Part shown: in pieces, positions 1 through 4,606 of the stretch
Layout: every line of letters begins with the position of its first letter
Numbering within the stretch: position 1 is the stretch's first letter
Assembly (NCBI GenBank): GCA_009785855.1
Contig: WQUG01000040.1
Span: 1 to 5,520 of the forward strand
Length of the DNA stretch: 5,520 nt
Source of the DNA: Actinomycetes bacterium
GTDB lineage: Bacteria; Actinomycetota; Coriobacteriia; WRKU01; WQUG01
Direction: 5' to 3'
Notes under the pieces: generated by a model
Database searches by the model: none
Told to the model about the DNA's origin: nothing
The model's input: only the letters and a program-made list of their open reading frames with translations
Program-made: the position numbers and the translations under genes

Positions 1-1829
1 GGGGCGGGCGCTGCTCCCGTGAGCGGCAGGGCGCCCAGGTCTGCGAAGATCGCGCTGGCATCCTTGGCGGGGCCGGTCGTTGCGGCGGGCATCGGAGGAG
101 TGGCCTGCAGCGAGGGGGCCGCCAGGGGCTCGGGCTCCGGGGCTGGCGCCGGTACTGGCGTCGGTGACGGCGCCGGGGCAGGCTCCTCCTGCTCGATGTC
201 GTCGATGCTCACCTCAGGTGCGGGCATGCCCGGCAGCTGCGGACCTGCGCGCAACACGAAGCGTGGTGTGCTGACCTGCGCGCCGACCATCTTGAAGGCC
301 TCACGCAGAAGCGTGACGTTGTCAGCTTCTTTGGCCGCTTTCATCGCGAAGGAGGACTCTGCGGGAAAGCTCAGGACATAGCCCCCCTCAGGGTCCGCCT
401 CAAGCTCCGCATCGGCGAAGAGCGCATAACGGCTGCGCGCGGCCTGCTTGATCTGCGCCAGAACCTCCCGCCAGAGGCGTCCCGCGTCAGTCGAGGGAGC
501 AGGCGCCGCAGAAGTCAGGGGGGGGTCAGAGGGGGCTCGTTCGCGTACGCGAGCGACCCCCTCTGCCCCCTGATCAGGCATCGATCGTTGTGGCGACAGG
601 GGGGGCGACAGGGGGCCAGGGACCGTGTCGCATTTTGGCGAGGGAGCTCGTTCGACGGGTCGAGCGACCTCCTCGCCTTCCCCTTGTGCTTCCAGCGCTT
701 CGATGCGCTGGGCGAGCGCGTCCAGGGTCAGGTCGCTTTCGGGACGTGTCATGCGCACGAACGCCAGCTCGATCAGGGTGCGCGGCTCGTTGGCCCAGCG
801 TAACTCGACGGCAAGCTCCCCCAACAGGTCGAGCATCCGCGCGATCTGCTCCGGGCCACTCAACTGCTTCAGCAGCCCGGTCATGCGGGTGATCTCGTCA
901 ACGCTCCGGTCGATGACGCCGGACTTCGCACCGATCACCGTCAGCACGTAGAGGTCGCGCACATAGCCGATCAGCGCGCCGATGACCTCCGGAAGGTCGG
1001 CTCCCTTGCTGACCTGGTCTGCGACCCAGACGAAGCTCGCGGCCGTGTCAGCCGTCGCCACGATGCCCACCAGCTGCGCCAGGCTTGCTGCGTCAGCGCC
1101 GCCGAGCGTGGACTCGACGGCGGTGACCGTGATGTCGTTTCCCGTGAAAGCCGCCAGCTGCTCGTAGGTCGTGATCGCATCGCGCATGCCGCCGCGCGCA
1201 TGCGCCGCTATCAGCGCCAGGGCCGCTGGCTCCGCCTTGATGTCCTCAGCGGCGCCGATGCGCTGCAGCTCTTCTGTGAGCTCCTCGACCGTGTAGGGCC
1301 GGAACTCGAACTGCTGACAGCGGCTGCGGATCGTCTCGGGGACCTTCTGAGGGTCGGTCGTACAGAGGATGAAGACCACATGCGCAGGCGGCTCTTCAAG
1401 CGTCTTGAGAAAGGCATTGAAGGCGCCGGTCGAGAGCATATGGACCTCATCGATGATATAGATCTTCGAGCGACCACGGACGGGCGCGAACTGCACGCGC
1501 GCGATGATCTCGTCGCGGACGTTGTCGACACCGGTACGGCTGGCCGCATCGAGTTCCATAACGTCAGGATGCTTGCCAGAGGCGACCTCCCGGCATTGTT
1601 CACAGTCGCCGTCGGGCTCGCCGGCCTGGACGTGCTCGCAGAGCAGCGCCGCTGCCAGGATGCGCGCCGTCGTGGTCTTGCCGGTCCCCCGCGGACCGCT
1701 GAAGAGGTAGGCATGGGCGACCTGGTCAGTGGCGACCGCGTTCTTCAGCGTCCGCTCGATGTGTTTCTGGCCGACCATATCGGCGAAGGTCGTCGGACGA
1801 TAGGTGCGATAAAACGACGTGTGTGCCAC
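1..1829 (-). CDS. dnaX: DNA polymerase III subunit gamma/tau (clamp loader ATPase), 3' end cut by window
   Basis: DnaX is the ATPase core of the clamp loader that places the beta clamp on primed DNA and ties the polymerase to the replisome in the cytoplasm. The GTG start at 1829 gives a protein opening MAHTSFYRTYRPTTF, the usual DnaX N-terminus. 609 complete codons are visible and the frame is still open at position 1. Visible motifs: Walker A GPRGTGKT (residues 45-52), a zinc module with Cys64, Cys76 and Cys79, Walker B IIDEVHML (125-132), sensor 1 FILCTT (153-158), the SRC motif RSRC (168-171) and sensor 2 GGMRDA (213-218). A helical domain III follows to about residue 383. Then come a repeat-encoded linker (about 385-439), a folded tau-like segment (about 448-526, starting GRLWREVL) and an Ala/Pro/Glu-rich linker (about 549-572). 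An SD-like AAGGGAG lies 4 nt before the start. The gene starts 29 nt after the SRP RNA. Identity is near certain; no A-rich slippery frameshift site is visible. Confidence 0.97.
   Translation of the reverse strand, partial: MAHTSFYRTYRPTTFADMVGQKHIERTLKNAVATDQVAHAYLFSGPRGTGKTTTARILAAALLCEHVQAGEPDGDCEQCREVASGKHPDVMELDAASRTGVDNVRDEIIARVQFAPVRGRSKIYIIDEVHMLSTGAFNAFLKTLEEPPAHVVFILCTTDPQKVPETIRSRCQQFEFRPYTVEELTEELQRIGAAEDIKAEPAALALIAAHARGGMRDAITTYEQLAAFTGNDITVTAVESTLGGADAASLAQLVGIVATADTAASFVWVADQVSKGADLPEVIGALIGYVRDLYVLTVIGAKSGVIDRSVDEITRMTGLLKQLSGPEQIARMLDLLGELAVELRWANEPRTLIELAFVRMTRPESDLTLDALAQRIEALEAQGEGEEVARPVERAPSPKCDTVPGPLSPPLSPQRSMPDQGAEGVARVRERAPSDPPLTSAAPAPSTDAGRLWREVLAQIKQAARSRYALFADAELEADPEGGYVLSFPAESSFAMKAAKEADNVTLLREAFKMVGAQVSTPRFVLRAGPQLPGMPAPEVSIDDIEQEEPAPAPSPTPVPAPAPEPEPLAAPSLQATPPMPAATTGPAKDASAIFADLGALPLTGAAPA
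514..575. repeat. Long imperfect palindrome (hairpin A) inside the dnaX linker
   Basis: The stretch is an inverted repeat centred on CGCGTACGCG (542-551). The inner stem pairs TCGTTCGCG with CGCGAGCGA, with one G-T wobble. A bulged C follows, then AGAGGGGG (528-535) pairs with CCCCCTCT (556-563), and farther out GTCAGGGGG-type sequence pairs with CCCCCTGAT. The left arm holds a near-tandem duplication of GTCAGRGGGGG (514-524 and 525-535) that includes a run of eight G (518-525). It lies wholly within dnaX and is translated there as a low-complexity Pro/Arg/Ala/Glu linker. Its core resembles hairpin B at 637-677, so both are probably copies of one repeat family. The family is not identified. 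Confidence 0.75.
592..615. repeat. Exact 12-bp tandem duplication in dnaX linker
   Basis: GGCGACAGGGGG occurs twice, head to tail, at 592-603 and 604-615. On the coding strand this yields the repeated peptide LSPP/LSPQ. The second copy begins a small inverted repeat, GCGACA (605-610) with TGTCGC (626-631). Copy number changes would alter the protein by four residues without shifting the frame. The seven-G run across the junction (599-605) could shift the frame if it slipped. Confidence 0.7.
637..677. repeat. Imperfect palindrome (hairpin B) inside the dnaX linker
   Basis: The stem GGCGAGG (637-643) pairs perfectly with CCTCGCC (671-677). After an internal loop a second stem forms between TCGTTCGA and TCGAGCGA around a GG-containing loop. 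The GCTCGTTCG ... CGAGCGACC core is shared with hairpin A at 514-575, including the same wobble and the same asymmetric extra base, which argues for common origin rather than chance. On the dnaX coding strand it is translated as a segment containing VARPVERAPS; the matching peptide from hairpin A is VARVRERAPS. Confidence 0.72.
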
Positions 1830-1833
1830 AGGA

Positions 1834-1847
1834 CTCCCTTGTTCCTT
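1834..1847 (-). promoter_or_regulatory. Ribosome binding region of dnaX
   Basis: On the minus strand AAGGAA (1842-1847) and AAGGGAG (1834-1840) lie 12 and 4 nt before the GTG at 1829. Together they form the only purine-rich SD-like stretch before the conserved N-terminus, and they decide in favour of the GTG start over the internal ATG at codon 18, which would remove the conserved YRxYRP motif. Confidence 0.6.
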
Positions 1848-1858
1848 GATCTCGAAGT

Positions 1859-1959
1859 GGTCCCGGTAGGCTTGGACGCTCAGCAGGGACTGCTTATGGC
1901 TGCTATCTTCCGATCCTGACCAGGTTCACGGTATGCTGCCGTCCAAGCCTTCCGGGGTC
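1859..1959 (-). ncRNA. ffs: Signal recognition particle RNA, small bacterial (4.5S-like) type
   Basis: The minus strand carries the SRP domain IV signature: CAGGATC, the GGAA tetraloop (1908-1911 on the plus strand reads TTCC) and GATAGCAGC, the platform bound by the Ffh M domain. The ends close as a long hairpin: GGCTTGGACG (1940-1949) pairs with CGTCCAAGCC (1869-1878) over all 10 bases. CCCGG pairs with CCGGG outside it, and CAGCA with TGCTG inside. The total is about 100 nt, as expected for the short form without an Alu domain. With Ffh and FtsY this RNA targets nascent membrane proteins to the Sec translocon. Exact ends are uncertain by a few nucleotides. It lies between larB and dnaX on the same strand; B. 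subtilis scr is likewise next to dnaX. Confidence 0.95.
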
Positions 1960-1968
1960 ACTCCCGAG

Positions 1969-1979
1969 ATTTTATTCTA
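1969..1979 (-). promoter_or_regulatory. Candidate -10 region of the SRP RNA gene
   Basis: Overlapping hexamers TAGAAT (1974-1979) and TAAAAT (1969-1974) stand out as an AT-rich patch in GC-rich DNA. TAAAAT is placed so that transcription would begin near 1962-1959, at the 5' end of the SRP hairpin. No convincing -35 box is visible; one would fall inside the end of larB. The position between the larB stop (1982) and the RNA supports a dedicated promoter. Confidence 0.55.
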
Positions 1980-1981
1980 TC

Positions 1982-2641
1982 CTACTCTGCCCACCCCGGA
2001 TCGTTGATGCGGCAAGCCAGTTCTGCGGCGCCGAAACCGTTGTCGATGTTGACGACCCCGATGCCGGTAGCGCAGGAGTTCAGCATCGTGAGCAAGGGCG
2101 CCAGGCCCTGGAGATGTGCCCCGTAGCCGACGCTTGTCGGGACCGCGATCACCGGCACGCTGACCAGCCCCGCGATGAGCGAGGGCAGGGCGCCCTCCAT
2201 ACCTGCCACCGCGATGATAACACGCGCCTCGCGCAGCTCGTCGATGTGCTCAAGCGCCCGATGCACCCCCGCGATACCGATGTCGTAGAGCCGCTGGACC
2301 GCAGCCCCGTGGGCCTCGGCCGTCACAGCCGCTTCCTCGGCGACGAGTATGTCGGCGGTCCCTGCCGCCGCCACGACGATCTTGCCTGTTGGGTGCTCCG
2401 GCTCGCTGACGCCGACCGAGATGATGCGCGCTGCCTCCTGATAGCGGGCAGCGGGGATCGCCTTTTGCAGCGCCGCGAAATCCTCAGGCGTCGCGCGCGT
2501 CACGAGCACACGGCCGCTGTGCTCGAAGATCTCCGCAGCGGCCGCGATGATCTGCGCGGTCGTCTTGCCCAAAGCGAAGACCACCTCGGGAAAACCGCAA
2601 CGCTCCTCGCGCTCGTGGTCGATCCGCAGTTCCCGCATCAC
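1982..2641 (-). CDS. larB: Nickel-pincer cofactor biosynthesis protein LarB (NaAD carboxylase/hydrolase), short N-terminus
   Basis: LarB carboxylates nicotinic acid adenine dinucleotide on the pyridine ring and cleaves off AMP, giving the dicarboxylated mononucleotide that LarE and LarC turn into the nickel-pincer nucleotide of lactate racemase-type enzymes. It is related to the PurE family. Family motifs seen, numbered from the GTG: GFPEVVF (16-22), AGTADILVAEEA (93-104), YDIGIAGVHR (119-128), VAGMEGALPSLIAGL (145-159), VPTSVGYGA (167-175) and LNSCATGIGVVNIDNGFGA (187-205). Cys190 corresponds to the conserved family cysteine reported to act in catalysis. At 218-219 aa it is shorter than the roughly 245-260 aa usual for LarB, because about 25-30 N-terminal residues are missing. 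The start is GTG at 2641 or the adjacent ATG at 2638; both overlap the srtB stop within GTGATG, implying translational coupling. No clear SD is seen. Confidence 0.94.
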   Translation of the reverse strand: MMRELRIDHEREERCGFPEVVFALGKTTAQIIAAAAEIFEHSGRVLVTRATPEDFAALQKAIPAARYQEAARIISVGVSEPEHPTGKIVVAAAGTADILVAEEAAVTAEAHGAAVQRLYDIGIAGVHRALEHIDELREARVIIAVAGMEGALPSLIAGLVSVPVIAVPTSVGYGAHLQGLAPLLTMLNSCATGIGVVNIDNGFGAAELACRINDPGWAE

Positions 2642-3384
2642 TGAGTCTGGGGGGTCGTTGCTGCAGGCTTACCCGGCGGAGTCGAGCTCAGCAACTTGAA
2701 ACGCGCCATGTAGTGGTCTCCCACCTGGTCATAGGCGCAGGTATAGAGCGAGAGCGTGGTGAAGTCGAAGGTGTTCTTCAGACGTTTCCCATTGGGCGGG
2801 ATCAACTCTCCTGCCACGAACTGATACTTGAGCGTCTTGTCCGGCAGATACACGAAGGCGATCTGGTGGGAGTCGCGGAACGCGGGCCGACGGAAGTACT
2901 CGAGCGTGCCGAACATCGAACCGTTGGCCATACTGTGTCCATAGACCGCAGAATCAGGGTTGGTGAAATCAGGTTTGTCTTCCTTGTCAAGGAACAGACA
3001 GCCGGAGAAACTGTAGCGGCCGAAGAAATCATGGTGAAGATAGAACTCGTTGTTGTCAGTATGAGCGATCGGGTAGTCGATGCGTGTGTTCGGGATGAAC
3101 AGCCAGGCGACGATCTCCGGATTGTTCTTCTGCAGCGTCTCGAAGTCGATGATGCGCTTCTGGGCTGCCGCGATCGAAGCGGGCGTCTGACCATCTCCGG
3201 CTGACCTGATCCCGATGGCCTGCAGCAACGAGTCCTTACCGCCGTTTCCCGCAAGCATCCTGACCTTGTTGTTGCTCAAAGCAGCCTGGACATAGTTGTA
3301 TGCCTGAAGCCCGGCCAGAAAGCCAGAATACGCGATCAGAGCGATCGCGATCCCTAACAGCGCGCTTCGTATGAACTTATCCAT
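2638..3384 (-). CDS. srtB: Class B-type sortase, membrane-anchored, compact
   Basis: Sortases are cysteine transpeptidases on the outer face of the membrane that cut a sorting signal and attach surface proteins to the cell wall, or polymerise pilins. The 248-aa protein has an N-terminal membrane anchor (about residues 8-27, LLGIAIALIAYSGFLAGL). A linker and the catalytic barrel follow, with class B hallmarks: FETLQKNNPEIVAWLFIPNT (81-100), IDYPIAHTDNNEFYLHHDF (102-120), SGCLFLD (127-133) and YGHSM-NGSMFG (148-159). The catalytic triad is His150, Cys216 (in TLSLYTC) and Arg228. A Pro/Thr-rich tail ends the protein. The His-Cys distance of 66 residues is much shorter than in S. aureus SrtB (93), so the long beta6-beta7 insertion appears to be absent. 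It starts 4 nt after rmuC and overlaps larB. No substrate protein is encoded in the window. The class call rests on the N-terminal half. Confidence 0.92.
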   Translation of the reverse strand: MDKFIRSALLGIAIALIAYSGFLAGLQAYNYVQAALSNNKVRMLAGNGGKDSLLQAIGIRSAGDGQTPASIAAAQKRIIDFETLQKNNPEIVAWLFIPNTRIDYPIAHTDNNEFYLHHDFFGRYSFSGCLFLDKEDKPDFTNPDSAVYGHSMANGSMFGTLEYFRRPAFRDSHQIAFVYLPDKTLKYQFVAGELIPPNGKRLKNTFDFTTLSLYTCAYDQVGDHYMARFKLLSSTPPGKPAATTPQTQ

Positions 3385-3388
3385 GTCC

Positions 3389-4513
3389 CTATTCTAGCAA
3401 AGGAGTCTCAGCATCAGAGGCAGACTCCATCAACTCGACATTCTTCAAGGCCCGATTGATCTGGTTCGTGCGAGTCCCCACGAGTCGGTCAAGCTCATCG
3501 TCGGCCTGGTGCAGCCGCTGACGGGTCTTCTCCAAAACGACGGAGAAGGTCGAGAACTCCTTCTTGACCTTGGCCAGGACCGCCCAGACCTCCTGGGAAC
3601 GCTTCTGGATCGCCAGCGTGCGAAAGCCCATCTGCAGACTGTTGAGCAGGGCTGCCATCGTCGAGGGACCCGTGACGATGATCTGATACTTCGACTGCAG
3701 CTCCTCTAAAAGACCGCGCTGGATGACCTCGGCGTACAGGCCCTCGACCGGCAGGAACAGGATGCCGAAATCCGTCGTGTGCGGCGGGTCGATGTACTTG
3801 TCATGGATCGCCTTCGCCGACTGCTTGATGAAGGTATCAAGCTCCTTACGCGCGGCTTCGACCGCCCCGGCGTCACCGCTCTCCCAGGCATCAAGTACCG
3901 CAGAGTAGCGATCGATCGGGAACTTCGCATCGATCGGCAACCAGACCTCGCCTGTGTCATCGCCCGGCAACTTCAGCGCGAACTCGACCCGATCCGCCGA
4001 TCCCGGCTTGACGGCGATGTCTGTCGCATACTGTTCGGGCGCCAGAACCTCCGCGAGGATGGCGCCCAGCTGGATCTCTCCGAGGATGCCACGCGTCTTC
4101 ACGTTGGCGAGTACCTTCTTCAGGTCGCCGACGCCGCTCGCAAGCGTCTGCATCTCCCCCAGGCCCTTGTTGACCTGCTCCAACTGGGTCTGCACCAGGG
4201 CGAAGGACCGCCCCAGGCGCTCCTCAAGCGTCTTCTGCAGCTTCTCATCGACCGTCTCGCGCATGCGGTCAAGCTGCCGGGCGTTATCCTGCGTAAGCGC
4301 GGTGATCCGCTCTTCGGTCGAGACCCGCACCGCATCCAGCTTCACATCAAGCGTCTGGCGGATGTTCTCGAGCTTCTGCTCGCTTTGCTGCGACTGTTGG
4401 GAAAGCTGCTCTGAGATGTCGCGCCTCAGACGCCCGGGTATGAGCACCAGGAGCACGAGCACAGCGACAGCCAAGGCAAGGATGATCACGGAGATCACGA
4501 TCGTAAGTGACAT
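3389..4513 (-). CDS. rmuC: DNA recombination protein RmuC homologue
   Basis: RmuC-family proteins have a predicted restriction-endonuclease-like core and limit recombination between inverted repeats in E. coli; the biochemical activity is poorly known. The 374-aa product has an N-terminal membrane helix (residues 3-25, rich in Ile, Val and Leu) and a long Gln/Glu/Lys-rich coiled coil (about 30-135). The RmuC core follows, with RGILGEIQL (141-149), RVEFAL (175-180), WLPIDAKFPIDRY (191-203), TTDFGILFLPVEGLYAE (246-262) and GPSTMAALLNSL (282-293), then a second helical segment to about 360. The ATG at 4513 is chosen because AAAGGA lies 10 nt upstream and the membrane helix begins directly. An upstream ATG at 4645 would add 44 unrelated residues and run through the larC promoter and start. 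It is the first gene of the compact rmuC-srtB-larB set. Confidence 0.95.
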   Translation of the reverse strand: MSLTIVISVIILALAVAVLVLLVLIPGRLRRDISEQLSQQSQQSEQKLENIRQTLDVKLDAVRVSTEERITALTQDNARQLDRMRETVDEKLQKTLEERLGRSFALVQTQLEQVNKGLGEMQTLASGVGDLKKVLANVKTRGILGEIQLGAILAEVLAPEQYATDIAVKPGSADRVEFALKLPGDDTGEVWLPIDAKFPIDRYSAVLDAWESGDAGAVEAARKELDTFIKQSAKAIHDKYIDPPHTTDFGILFLPVEGLYAEVIQRGLLEELQSKYQIIVTGPSTMAALLNSLQMGFRTLAIQKRSQEVWAVLAKVKKEFSTFSVVLEKTRQRLHQADDELDRLVGTRTNQINRALKNVELMESASDAETPLLE

Positions 4514-4523
4514 GGAAGCAATA

Positions 4524-4529
4524 TCCTTT
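4524..4529 (-). promoter_or_regulatory. Shine-Dalgarno site of rmuC
   Basis: AAAGGA on the minus strand, 10 nt before the ATG at 4513. It fixes the rmuC start well inside the longer open frame and leaves a non-coding divergent promoter region upstream. Confidence 0.7.
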
Positions 4530-4550
4530 CGCGCAGGTTCCGATACAAAG

Positions 4551-4556
4551 ATACTA
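4551..4556 (-). promoter_or_regulatory. Candidate -10 box for the rmuC-srtB-larB operon
   Basis: TAGTAT on the minus strand lies about 38 nt before the rmuC ATG, which leaves room for a short leader carrying the SD site. The best -35-like hexamer, TTGAAC (4579-4584), is 22 bp away, too far for a standard spacer, so the box is only a candidate. It lies back to back with the larC promoter candidate. Confidence 0.35.
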
Positions 4557-4590
4557 CACCACTGCTCGGACATCACCTGTTCAAGGGCTC

Positions 4591-4599
4591 TGCTACACT
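4591..4599 (+). promoter_or_regulatory. Candidate extended -10 promoter of larC
   Basis: TGCTACACT fits an extended -10 element (TG, one base, then TACACT at 4594-4599). Initiation 6-8 bases downstream would fall at about 4605-4607, at or next to the larC ATG. That would give a leaderless or almost leaderless mRNA, which is common in Actinomycetota. No good -35 is seen. The GGGGA just before the ATG is only 2 nt away, too close for a normal SD. Confidence 0.45.
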
Positions 4600-4606
4600 G
4601 GGGAAC

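Noticed and set aside
115..185. GC-rich repetitive stretch near the left edge that looked like a tandem repeat.
   Set aside because: It encodes the Ala/Pro/Glu-rich DnaX linker (residues about 549-572). The repetition is codon-level low complexity without a fixed unit.
514..677. Hairpins in dnaX as a transcription terminator or CRISPR-like array.
   Set aside because: There is no T run after either stem, only two imperfect copies with unequal spacing, and the gene continues in frame through both.
1200..1919. A 239-codon plus-strand open frame opposite the dnaX ATPase region and the SRP RNA.
   Set aside because: The opposite strand carries unmistakable DnaX motifs and the SRP RNA; this frame has no recognisable domain.
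2638..2660. The C-terminal PQTQ of the sortase looked like an NPQTN-type sorting signal.
   Set aside because: There is no following hydrophobic segment or basic tail; it is simply the end of a Pro/Thr-rich tail.
3779..4414. Plus-strand open frames of over 200 codons opposite rmuC (3779-4414 and 3954-4610).
   Set aside because: Leu/Arg- or Ser/Arg-rich shadows of the RmuC coiled-coil region with no SD or known fold.
4514..4606. Possible NikR- or other metal-regulator operator between rmuC and larC.
   Set aside because: No convincing dyad symmetry was found; only a short GATAC direct repeat is present.
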